From positions 39,808,979 to 39,872,978 of the forward strand of contig NC_090704.1 in assembly GCF_040954835.1 (NCBI RefSeq): a stretch of DNA of 64,000 bases. The letters are read 5' to 3'. A model generated the notes under the pieces. The model had not been told where the DNA came from and ran no database searches. It saw only the letters and a program-made list of their open reading frames with translations. Of the stretch, positions 1 through 17,500 are shown piece after piece (position 1 is the stretch's first letter; every line of letters begins with the position of its first letter). The position numbers were made by a program, and so were the translations under genes. This DNA comes from Lepisosteus oculatus (lineage: Eukaryota; Chordata; Actinopteri; Semionotiformes; Lepisosteidae).

Positions 1-49
1 ATAAAGCAGATTGCATTGGTGGACCCTGTATGAAGGGAAGAAGCTATCC
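1..49 (-). other. PRKAR1A: Start of PRKAR1A 3' untranslated region
   Basis: Bases beyond the TGA at 50-52 belong to the 3' UTR, which continues past the left window edge. No polyadenylation signal lies inside the window. Confidence 0.75.
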
Positions 50-5693
<5,644 letters not shown>

Positions 5694-5702
5694 GGTTGCC
5701 TC

Positions 5703-8700
5703 CTGATCAGTTCAGACCAGCAACAAATAAAACACCCAAAGAGTTAAAGGGAAATCCACAACAAGCCTGGCATCCTTGTATCCTTCTCTTTGCATGAACA
5801 CAATAATTCAAAATGGGAGAAAGGAATTCAGTTCTAAATTTAATGCAAGAACAATTATTTCAAAATCAAATGTAGTTATTACTTATTTCTTTACTTAAAT
5901 TCAAAGATAACGCACAAAACATGTAAGTGAAGACACTTAAATCCTTCATACAAAGAGTGAAAGTGTTTAAGACAAAACTGTTCATGTAGCCTTACATATG
6001 AAGTGTAAAAGTTTGCTCAGGTTTGAAACATACTCCTGTTGTTTAGACTGCAAGATCTTTGGTGAGAACCTAAACACAAAATACTATCAAAAATGTGGCT
6101 TTCAGATCAGCATGTTAATAAATGCAAAGTTTCTTTCCATTGAACATCTCTCTTCTATCTATTAACCACAGAAGTCAACCAACAGCATGAACGTGCAGTA
6201 CATCCGGAGCTACTATCAACCAAAAAAGGAAACAGCTCTTTTTTAACTGCTCCATACCAGGATAGATTTAATGGTGGCCTCAACTATTGACCCATGATCT
6301 CTGTAAGCTATTGAACATATGCCAGAGAAGGCCTCTTTTTCACATTTTAGCTTTGTTTGCAACAAAGTGAACTGTGCTGAAATGTCATTAGAAATGTTGA
6401 AGACCTGCCTGTCTTTATTGGCTTGTCTTAATATACTTAATACTTAAACCCAAAAGCAACTTTCTTAAAACCAATGAAAATAATTCCATAACTTTAAATC
6501 ATTAAGCAGATATTAAGAAATTACTTATTTGAACATGCTACTAAAACAAAACAGATAAAGCGAGTGTACTAATTCATTCTGTTCCTCAACAGATCATTAT
6601 TAGAGCACCACCTTGCTTAACAGTGCACTGCTGCTTGGATTCAGGTCAATACGAATCTCTTTAAGATTTGCCTATTTATGTACATAGTCAAAAATAAAAT
6701 TAAGATAATGTATTAAAAGTTCTTAAACCAATTTTCTTAAATCAAATATAAGAAACTTAAAAAGTTACAAAAGATTAAAAGCACTACAGAGAGGATGAAA
6801 TGAGTATAGAAAAATGTTGAAGCAGGGCTGCAAAAATGTTAAATCTTTGCTCAGTTTCCTGCCTTACACAAAATAATTATCCATGCCAATCAGTAACGAT
6901 ATATGCAAGTGAATAAATATATATACATGTGTATATAATGTCACATGTTCAAATACAACATAGTAAGCACATGTAAATCTAAGGTCTGCTTCCTCTGAAC
7001 TTGTGTTTCTTGCTTAGAGTGGGTAAAACTTGGCAGAAAACTCCCATCAAAAGTAGAATTCAATTTATGTATACATAAATTACTCATAAGCCTTTGTGGT
7101 AGTTGATCATATTCACAGATGTATCTAGACAAAAAATGACACTTAAATTTTAAATATTTTCTATTTTCAAATATTCACAATCTTGCCATTTGCTGCTGTT
7201 TATTTTTGTAAAGAAAAAAATAATTTTGTTCCAGATCATTATGTACACTTCAACACAGGTGAGACACCGCTGTTGTACCTTTGTGCAAGGTATTTCATAT
7301 ATACTGTTCCAGCAAAATACCCAGCTGTATAAACAGGTGCAAACATAAATTGCTTTGGATAAAAATGGAAGCCACATAAGTCAGTAGTAAATTAGGAAAC
7401 TATAGAGGATTCCTTCATTGCAGAAATATTAACAAACCCTATTGATTTACTAAATATCAAAAAGTTAATTTTTAAAACAACTTTCTGCTAATTTCATTAA
7501 ACAGTTTAAAATCAATTTTAGTTTTCCTGCACAAAAAAACAAAGAACTAAAATAGCCGGAATGCTAAAACACCCGACAAATACAGGAAAAAAATATGGAA
7601 ATCTTGAAAATAGATTAAAACTTGTTGAAAATCCATTTAAATACAGATACTCTGCCCTCTCTCCGTTATATTTAGAAACAATTTTTATTAAACAAGTAAA
7701 GGTCATTACAGTTTGAACTGTCTAACTGCACCTCATGCTCCATCTTATTAGTAAAGGGGGCTGTGTTGTTTTAAATATTCCAATTTTGTTTTCTTATCTC
7801 ACCGACTTGCTACTGAATAAAACTCCGATCTGTGTTATACCACGATATCACAGGACCTGGCCGCCAGACCTCTAGCTGCAAATCAGGATCTGTTTAAAAA
7901 CAAAATATTTCACTAAATTGCACGATATAACTTTTCCAAACGAATAAAGAATTTAATGATCTATCAGACAGGCCACTGTCTCAGCACTGCACTGTATATC
8001 AAAGCTTGACAAAATGATCTCAACACCATACAACAAAACTGAAACACACAACATGCAGAATATCAAAAGTTATACGTCGCTTGCATGTTTGTATAACTCG
8101 ACTTTGCATATTAAACTGGGTTCTATCTTATAATTTCAACAAAACCGGTGTCAGCTGTAAGCGTTTATGTGACTGTCACAAAACATTTAAAGTGATTATA
8201 AACTTCAATAATTAGCATAAAATGTAAACCCATGATAAGCTAAAACATCAACGACTTGTCAAGTACTTGTTTTATTTTTTTTTGGTTATGAGTGGAAAAA
8301 ACACACTCCTACATTTCAATGGGTACTGATGCCATTATAAAAATCTATACAGCAAACGAGGAAAAAGTTAACCGACACACTGCTCTGTGCATGTAAGATA
8401 ATCATCAACATCGAGATCACTCCACATCAAATATAAAACAGGAGACATTAGGGTCTCCAAGGCAGTATAAACGTTAGGTAATTTCAACGGTCTTTTGCCT
8501 TCCGAATTTGTCGCGATTTCCGAAATAAAATGGGGCACAGTCGAGAGTCTTTGACCGAACTGACAACATAGCGGTGAGCGTCTGTAAACAGCATCTGACA
8601 GCAGGCTCTCGCCATCAAACGAGGGGGTATCAAATTAACGGAAGAAACGCCATCTTCAATAGGACACGTAACTATCCAATAAATATACAAATCCTTTTAG

Positions 8701-8923
8701 AAGTTTCTTACGCGAAGGCTCGCGAGGGTAAAGAGAACTTTGAGAGTCGCGTAAACATATTTTGGGGCCGCAGAGCCCTCTTCCTAGTGACGCCATCTTG
8801 AAAAGCTATCATAACAAACGGGAGGCGCAGACGACACGACTAGCGGTTTCTCGCAATTCGCTCTCGTACATAACTCCAGTATCTGACAAAGAAGCCTTAC
8901 AAAACAGACGGCCAACGACTTAC
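5703..8923 (-). other. PRKAR1A first intron (inferred), no gene seen
   Basis: About 3.2 kb of AT-rich sequence lies between the first coding exon and the CpG-rich promoter zone. No splice-bounded coding segment or recognisable repeat family was found. Two YY1-type motifs (GCCATCTT) occur at 8649-8656 and 8792-8799, near its promoter end. Confidence 0.5.
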
Positions 8924-9040
8924 CCAAGCCGTTAGAATTTACGTTTCCGTTCGTTGGCCTATATTTTCTCACTGACACTGAAAAAAACTCCTCGCTTCGC
9001 TTTTCCCCAGTCCTTGGATGGCTGCCCCACCGGAAACGTG
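8924..9040 (-). other. PRKAR1A: Candidate untranslated first exon of PRKAR1A
   Basis: On the minus strand a very good donor, TTGG|gtaagt, has its GT at 8923-8922. It follows a CpG-containing segment just downstream of a CCAAT box and a cAMP response element. The upstream limit is a guess, and other donors are possible. Confidence 0.35.
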
Positions 9041-9063
9041 GCAGGACCAATCACAAGCGACCA

Positions 9064-9071
9064 TTGACGTC
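9064..9071. promoter_or_regulatory. Perfect cAMP response element, proximal
   Basis: TGACGTCA is the full palindromic CREB/ATF site. It overlaps a CCAAT-type ATTGG at 9072-9076 and sits upstream of the inferred PRKAR1A first exon. Confidence 0.65.
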
Positions 9072-9140
9072 AATTGGCCTCGTTCTGACACGATAGCTGT
9101 AACCCTTAGCAACCTTAAAGGGCAAGTTTGAACGAATTCA

Positions 9141-9148
9141 TGACGTCA
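9141..9148. promoter_or_regulatory. Perfect cAMP response element, distal
   Basis: A second TGACGTCA lies 77 bp from the first. A related half-site GCGTCA follows at 9162-9167. Confidence 0.62.
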
Positions 9149-9189
9149 GAACAAGAATCTGGCGTCAGGATTTGTACCGGAAGTGGTAA

Positions 9190-10415
9190 AACACAGCAAT
9201 GGTTAATGTATATTATTATTGTCCTTCTTGTGGAGACGAAAAACGTGGTTCTCCGTTGGAAATATGTATTTTTAATCTCTCTCATTTTATTTAAAATACA
9301 TATGCTGTGATTCAACTCTAAAGAAGACTCTTTTAACCATTTACCCAATCCCATAATAACAGATCAAGGTTAACTGAGGTAGTGTTGAAATTTAGATATC
9401 ACCTTTACTTACTGACAAAACCATTGGATAACAGCATTATGAAATATATACCTATTCTTTAAAAATGTTTTAATGCATGTTTACAACATTTCAAGCCACA
9501 TTTGTGTGTCAAATTATTAAATTACATCTGAGGAATCTATTTCAATCTACTCGGAAGAAGCAATTTTTCTTAAACAGATTTGAAAATCCTTCCTTGGGGG
9601 TGATTCATGTTCCCAGGCCAAAATGTTCTGAGTGTTCTTCTCTAAAATGCAAAAATAAATTATTTAAACAATTTTGTTTTTAGTTTTGAACAGAGAAAAC
9701 TACAAAGAGACCAGGCTGAAATATTCACATGCTTTTAAAGTCATCCCAATGGACTACAGAGCAACACAGAAACACATACCAGAGACTATAAATAGACACT
9801 TTGAGGAAGTTCATAAACAGAGAGTTGATTTAGTCTTCAGCGTTTACCATGTTGCTACTGGCATTCCTGTCAGAATTATACTCTTTTACTTGTACTTAAA
9901 CACACCACTCCTCCTCTTGGCAAATTCCAGGAGTTTGCCGAGGGCTGAAAACACAACCCCCTCCTTCTCTTCCCATCTCTCTCCTCCCTCACGGCTGCCT
10001 GTGCTGGCCCGTCCCTGAACACACCTCCATTCCTATTGACTGTCTGGAGTCCAGAAATACAGCCCAACCACAGAATTTCTCAGGTGTGGGGAAATTAGGC
10101 AAACCAGTGTCCTCAGCATTACTGACTCAGTCACTCCACTGCCATACAGCCGCCGTCCCTGCAGGGTGAGTGCCACTACCATTTCATGTTCTTTTGTAAA
10201 TTGTGTCTGCTTCTGGGGAGGTACGCATTTTTTTTAAATCCACACGAACAATACTCTTTTTTATCTTAGGTGCATGTAAAACACCTACTTACAGTGTACT
10301 GTGTTCCCTTAGTGAAGTGTGACTGTGTCGAACTACCAGGTCCAACAGTGGACATCTTTATGGGACTGTCAGGCTAATAAGGCAGCACAGTGTACTGTAT
10401 TTATATTAATACCCA
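9190..10415 (+). other. Spacer with candidate ARPC1 leader exon
   Basis: No coding sequence is recognised. A CT-rich stretch near 9960-10015 is followed by an AP-1 site, TGACTCA, at 10123-10129. A strong donor GG|gtgagt has its exon end at 10165 and could close an untranslated first exon of the ARPC1 gene. Confidence 0.35.
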
Positions 10416-10680
10416 GTTTGGTGCAGTGGCTCTGTAGCTAAGGATTTGTGCCTGTGGCTGGAAGGTTGCTGGTTCGTATCCCGCGGCTGGCAGGGGAATC
10501 CTATTCCGTTGGGCCCCTGAGCAAGGCCCTTAACCATAACTGCTCCAGGGGCACTGTGTAAGTGGCTGACCCTGTGCTCTGACCCCAAGCTTCTCTCCTT
10601 GTCTGTGTGTCTCATGCAGAGCAAGTTGGGGTATGCAAAATGACAAATTCCTAATACAGGAAATGTTATATGACCAATTA
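10416..10680 (+). mobile_element. tRNA-derived SINE
   Basis: A pol III-like head has an A-box-like segment TGGCTCTGTAGCTAAGG and a B box GGTTCGTATCC at 10471-10481. The body GCAAGGCCCTTAACC...CTGCTCCAGGGGC...GCTGACCCTGTGCTCTGACC is typical of fish tRNA-SINEs. Family name not assigned. Confidence 0.7.
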
Positions 10681-11544
10681 AGTGTTTTCTGTGGATCTTG
10701 TGTCAATTAAATGATCTTATCACACAATACATTAGGGTCTTAGTTCTAAAGAAGTAAGGATCAATATAAAAGAAACATCTGAGAATAGTGAGATAAGAAA
10801 GCACCATGAAGATTTAAGCTACACAGCTTTGACTAATTTAAAAATATATAGATATATCATTCAATGCTCTGAAATCTAAATTCACAGTTACGAAATGGTG
10901 GTTAGCCTGCTTTTTAACAGGGTGCAAGAAAAAGCAAAGTTTGAGAAGAACTGGCACAATCTTATCATTGGAAAAACACAGGGAAAAAAAACAGGTGTGT
11001 CGTTCTGTCTTAAAGGCAACTCGATCTCAGTGCCTCACAATCTCCCAGCTTTGCACTAAAGATCTGTTGAATGTAAATTTGGAATGAAGACCCAATGTAT
11101 GATATTCAAGTAAAGATTTATAACCCAATTGACCCAACTTTTTTTGCTTTGTCATGAAAAGTAAGAACTGTGTAAAAACAGCTATACCACTGTCACTAGA
11201 GCCAAGAATACTGCAGATTACACTTGCATGGAATGGAATACAAGCTTATTATTCAGGTTATTTATAAATAGACCACTATAAAGGTCTTTTTATATTTCTT
11301 AAACTTTTAATTTCCCTCAAAAGGAGCTTAACTTTACACACAATAGTCTTAAACAGTTATATTTTCCATGCTGATGTGAAAGACTCAGTGAATACAAAAA
11401 TATGCTCATGAAGTTCTAAGGCTATGCAGGGTGCTGTCAAAAGTAGGCAGGGTTTCTTGCTTTATTGATGTGCTTCTCTGTGCTCTTGCTGCAGGGTGCT
11501 CAAAATCCTGGACAACACATTCCAAGAGCCTCCCTTGTTGAAAC

Positions 11545-14500
11545 ATGTCTCTGTACAGCTTCGGACTTGATCCGTTGTCATGTCATGCCTGGAATAAAGA
11601 CCGAACTCGTAAGTAAAAAAAAACTGGTCGAGCAGCTTCATCCTACTCCAGTCTTAGGGGTCCATCCTCTATGCATTGTACAATGATTTTGTCAAGCCTG
11701 TGTAATATCTATCTACCGATCTATTTTCTAACTGCTGTATCCAATACAGAGTCGCAAGGGAACCTGAGCCTATTCCACGTAATATCCAGCACCACCATTT
11801 TAGGTCTTTGCTCAACACTTTTGTCTGTATCTTTCTATTTGGGCCATAAATAGTTTCTGTTACATGCCTATGTCTTTCTGCCTTAACAGACATTCAGGAG
11901 GTCTTTGAGTATGTTTTCTCATGAAAAAGTTTAGATGGTTTACTTATAAGGGAAAAATAGCCTGAAACTGAATAGATTTTTTTCTGTTGGTGAGGAAAAG
12001 TGTTTAAAAGTCTCATCTTTCTTTTGTGGGGCGGTGATTAGTGAACTTGATATCACACTTTTAATGGGCTAAAATGCCACGACGTGAGAGCCAGAATCGT
12101 TAGTTCAGTAAATACTATACTGTATGTAAGCAATGCAATATGTTTAATATTTTTTCCCCTTGCAGAAATCGCCATCAGTCCCAACAATAATGAGGTCCAC
12201 ATTTACCAGAAAAAGGGGAAAGAATGGAATAAGATCCATGAGCTGAAAGAGCACAGTGGTCGCATCACAGGTAGTGCAACTTTGGAGAAGAATCTATGAC
12301 TGAATCGACATAACCTTTAAAATAGTTAATTGTTTGAAGCAGTGTGGCCTCTGTGCATCACAGAGCAGCAACCAAATACATAGAAAATCAAAACATGCAG
12401 CTGTTGCATCCTTGTATTAAGGTAACTGAAACACTTTTATACTGTATATACAGTACATATGCAATTGTGATTAAAGTCTCAAGTTTTAAATAAAGAAACA
12501 AAATTTAAAAATAGTCATGGAAGTCAGGACTGTAATGTTTCTCATTATGTATAACCTTGCTATCTTTTAAAACATAAATTCCTTTTCTGTCAGTTTTGGA
12601 CACAGCATTCTCTCTTGCACAGAGTACATTCTTCAGCACTTTGTTTTGACTTCTATTCAATCAGTTCACACATACTGTACATACAGCATGTGTTTTTACA
12701 TTTCAAGTCTTCACTGCACTTTATTGTAAACATGGGATAATATAGAAAATGTTAATGATCAAGAGGTAGAAACAGACTCTTTCAAGAACATAAGACTTTC
12801 AGAACAGGCTGTCTGTTTGGCCCAAGTAACTTCTTGGTTGCTAGCAGGTGATAGATCAGAGGACCCTATCCACGCATTTCTAGACGGAAATCAGGGAATT
12901 AACATAAATATTGCTGAGTGTATTATGTTTTGAAATGAAATAAAAGTTTTGTGGTTGGATGGCTTGTTCCAGTTCCCCACAACGCTTTGTGTACAGCCAA
13001 GTGCTTTTCTTTCTTACATTAACTTCCCCTTGGTGGTATTCACTGATGTCTTCTGGGTCACATTTCACAGTTGTCTGTGAAGACGTCCATTGATTTGACT
13101 TCGTCATTACCTTAGAGAATTTGGAATACTTAAATCAAGAACCCTCACACTTGAATTCATTCGAGACTGAAGAAATTCAGTTTCTCTAACCTCTTCGGAC
13201 TGACTCCAGTGTAGATATGTCCTTTTTGAAATGTAATGACTAACCCTGTGTACAGTATTCTAAATGAGGTCTTTCAAATACATTACATAATTTAACATCA
13301 TTGCCATGTTAACGTCAAAAAGCTTTCTTTTGGTATCATGATTGTATGTAACATTTCATTATCTGAATGCTTTAGTTTTTGGGAACAACTCATGATCAGC
13401 TATGATCATAGTACTGGGGCAATGTTATAGGTTTAGCCTGTGTGTGTGCTTTCAGGTATAGACTGGGCTCCCCAGTCCAACCTCATTGTGACCTGTGCCT
13501 CTGACAGAAATGCCTATGTGTGGACCCTGAAAGAGGAGGGTATGGTATGGAAGCCCACCCTGGTGCTGGTTCGGATCAATAGGGCCGCCACCTGTGTCAA
13601 GTGGTCTCCACTAGGGAACAAATTTGCTTTGGGCAGTGGGGCGAGAATCATCTCCGTTTGTTACTTTGATAAGGGGAACAACTGGTGAGTGCGATGAAGA
13701 GGGTGTGTGATTTTCTTCGCCTCTGTTTTTTGTCACCTGTTTTTAAGCTGGCAGAAATGCAGACTCTGCTACTGTGTTCTGACATACTGTACTGCCACAC
13801 AAAGAAGAACTCGCATTCTGTTTCCAACCAGAAACCTCTAGCTGTGATTTCAGTCTTTCTTTTTTGCTGTTGTAAATTCTAGCCATCTGTGGCTCTTGAT
13901 ATTCACAGATAATGTCTTCATTTGATTTCCAGGTGGCTGAGCAAGCACATCAAGAAACCTATCTGCTCCACCATTCTGAGTCTTGACTGGCACCCCAATA
14001 ATTTCCTCCTGGCTGCTGGCTCTGCAGACTTTCACTGCAGGTCAGGGTCTCCGAGCCCCCCCCACCACAACAGCACAAAACAGGGAAGGAAATGTAGATT
14101 CATGTTGTTGCCGTAGCACCATTGCTAAGTGCTCAATCACACTGCTGTGCAAAGTCTTAGACATCTTACTGACAAACAGGGTTACATGTGTTACGAGCAT
14201 CAACAAAACAAGCTTGTCATGCAGCAATCTTTAATTGCCATTAAGAGGTTGGCTATACATTGAAACGGCTAAAATCTCAGCAGAAGATCACCCACAGATT
14301 TGGTTTTAAAGCAGAAAAGGCATTTTAGTGAAAAAAGCTGGAGGACAGGATGCTGCATCCCTCATTGCACAGGAGTGTTCAGCACCTGTGACTTGATTTC
14401 TTTTAATGGGATTTGCAACGTGATGAGGGTAACTGGTGATTCTGTCTTCTGTGCTACACTGACAGGGTTTTCTCAGCTTACATCAAGGACATCGAGGAAA

Positions 14501-17500
14501 AGCCGAGCCCCACAGCCTGGGGTTCCAAGATGCCATTCGGGGAGGTGCTCCTGGACCAAAGGGACTGTGGGGGATGGGTGCACAGTGTCTGCTTCTCACC
14601 CTCTGGGGATAGCCTGGCCTGGGTCAGTCACAACAGCAACATCAGTGTGGCTGATGCATCTAAGGGCAAGGAGTGAGTACAGGCACTGTTCTTCTCCCTA
14701 CAATTAGACCTGTTTTCAGCTTTCAGGCTTGATGCTGCATTTCCTTTTATTTCACTGCTAAATTATCAACAACAGATGACAGACTGTTCAAAGACAGAAG
14801 CAAAAGAGTTGAAAGAGTAACAGGTGTGATGAACACACATGCAGAAAGTAGGCTGTATCTCTCAACTTTGATAAGCTTTCCTATCATGTGGGAGGTCAAA
14901 TCCCCCTTCTTTTAAGTGAGTGTCTATTTTACAGGATAAGCTAAGGGGACTATGAACAAAACATGTTATTTGAAGTCCGATCTGTAATTTAGGAAGAAAT
15001 GTCAGGAATGATGAATCTAGTCAGGTTATTTTTTCAAGAAAACAACAAGCGTATTCCAAGGACTTGTTTCCATAATAGAATCATTCTGTTTAACATCCTA
15101 GTTGGTCTTACTTGGCTCATTATTTTCTAACCCTTTAAATTCCTGAATCAGAAGGGGAGTTTTCTGGACACTCCACTCAAAGAATACAGTTAATGGGACT
15201 CCCCTCTGCCAACACCTGTTTATTAGCCCCCGCTTGAATGATGAGATGGCAGCCAAAGGGCACCAGTCCCCTCACCACACATCAGCGATCAGTGGGGAGG
15301 AGAACGGAGGGATGAATCCAGTTCATAGATGGAGATTAATAGGAGGTCATGATTGGTAAAGGCCAGGGGGAATATGACCAGGACACCCTACTTTTTTCAG
15401 AAATGCCCTGAATACCAAAACACTTAAGAAATGCAACGTTTGCATGCTCAAAGGTAATGTGTGAACACCGGCAGTCCTGAGTACTTGTCTGCACATATAC
15501 AGATGAAGACATGCAGACTTATGAATTGTATTGAGGCTGTAGTTATGCCTTGACTCATTGTGAGAGAGAGGGAGCTCACTCTGGGAATGCACTTTGTACA
15601 TCAACACAGATGACATCCACCTAGATGCTGGCAAAGGGTGGCATTCTCTGATGACTCCCGACTCTTCTTCTCTCATGTGATGTTGGAAGAGCATATGCAG
15701 TAGACCAGAGAAACCTTAAAGCTCTGATTGAGGTCTTGGCAAGGAAATTACATTATTTTGCTGGCAGTAGCATAACTGTGTGTGGACTATGTTGGCAGAC
15801 CAATAGATGGCGCTCTCCCGTCTTGATAGAATATAGATAAGACTTCATTGATCCCGAAGGGAAATTGAGGTACAACACACTCAGTACACATCAGCACATC
15901 AGTACAGTGATAAGAAACAAGTAGTTTATCACTTACTAGTAGAGATTTAAATAAACAATTAAAATAGCTCAGGACAGGGAAAGGACATGTTTCATTGCTA
16001 CACAACAGTTAGTATCCATCCTACATTCCTTGTACAGTATATATTGGAATAGAAAACAAAACTGAAAAATAAAACTTTACACCAAAATCAAAAGCAACAG
16101 AGACTCTCACTGAAGGCACATTTTAAAAATGCAGCACTTACAATATTCAACTCCCAGTGTCTATTTTTACCGGATTTCATTGAAATGATTTTCTTTGTCT
16201 GCGTTATGTGTTTCAGGGTGACCCAGCTCAACACAGAACACCTCCCTCTTCTCAGTGTGCTGTACCTCAGTGAGACTGAGATTGTGGCTGCGGTAAGACT
16301 GACTCAAACACTAGATCTAGCGCAGCTATTCACTATTTTGGGTCCACTAAAATATTGTAAGCAGGCTTCCAGATTAATAAATGGTTAGTTCACTCGTCCA
16401 GGTGGATGTACAAACATTCCATATGTACCATCATCTGTTTGTGTGGATTGTTACTTGAAAAACTACAAACACCCCACAGCATAAGGGGGATAAAAGCAAA
16501 ATCAGTCTCTCTGTAGTTGTTACAATGCAAAAGGCATGGGACATTTTCTCTAGTGTGATCAGCAAACAGGTTTTTAACTAATACACTAACTTCTGTCTTC
16601 TTAAACATTACTATTAAAATTTATAATTGTTTCACAGGGACAACTTGTCGTAAGTCACTTCTTTAAAGGTTTCTAGACTCAAAACAGTTCTAGTCACTTT
16701 ATTTCCCATCTGAAAAGATGGAAAAGAGGAAGCTGGGGTCAGTAACAGTTCTCACTCATTATTCAGTGTTTACCTTCGTTTTGCTTCTTACTGATACATG
16801 GGATAAAACTGTACTTGTCCTAATTCTTTTCCATCTATCCAGTATGCAAAGTATTATCTGTCATAATTCTCTTTTCCTTTGTCCCAGGGACATGACTGCT
16901 ACCCTCATCAGTTCTCCTACACAGGAGTGGGCTCCCTGAAGTTTGTTAAGAAGCTGACTGTCCCCAAACAGAGCTCCAAAGCCAGCATGTCAGCTATGCA
17001 GCACTTCCGCAATCTGGACAAGAAAGCCACCGCTGAGGAGGACAATAACGAACAGGAGACTCTGCACCAGAATAGCATCACGTGAGAGGCAGCATGTCTT
17101 TTTCTACCACATTGCTTTAAAAAGAAAAAGAAAGATTCACAATCACAAGTTATATTTATATACATTTAAATTAATATGTACTGAAAGCAACTTAGAGCAT
17201 GGAATTCCATAAATTTTCATCAGTAAAGGTCAAGTTCATTCAGGTCAGTTGAAGAAACATGATGCATTAAAGTATTCCAGCAGAAAAGACATGAGTGCCT
17301 CAATCCAAATTTACAAATCCCCTGTTTAGTAAAAAACGATTTTGATGAAGCAGAAAAATCAGAGTAAAGTGTATGCCAAACACATTCGCATACGATATTC
17401 ACACATTGGACTTAATATTGGTTTAAAACAAAATTGGTTTGATGTTTTTCTCCCTTCTTCTTTTCCTGATGCTCTATATCTTTGCATTTGACAACCTCAA

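Larger units (their letters stand above)
8925..9190 (-). promoter_or_regulatory. Probable PRKAR1A promoter, possibly bidirectional
   Basis: This is the only CpG-rich stretch upstream of PRKAR1A. It contains CCAAT at 9047-9051, its reverse complement ATTGG at 9072-9076, an ETS-type ACCGGAAGT at 9176-9184, and two palindromic TGACGTCA sites. No TATA box is evident. ARPC1 transcription could start from the opposite side of the same island. Confidence 0.55.

Noticed and set aside
8784..9050. 88-codon minus-strand open frame upstream of PRKAR1A
   Set aside because: It falls in the CpG-rich promoter/first-exon zone, resembles no known protein, and the real PRKAR1A start is downstream in the exon at 5693.
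10471..10481. Possible tRNA gene
   Set aside because: A and B boxes are present, but no cloverleaf closes and the downstream body is a SINE.
14300..14707. 135-codon plus-strand open frame
   Set aside because: It overlaps ARPC1 exon 14466-14672 in the wrong frame; the correct frame matches the family.
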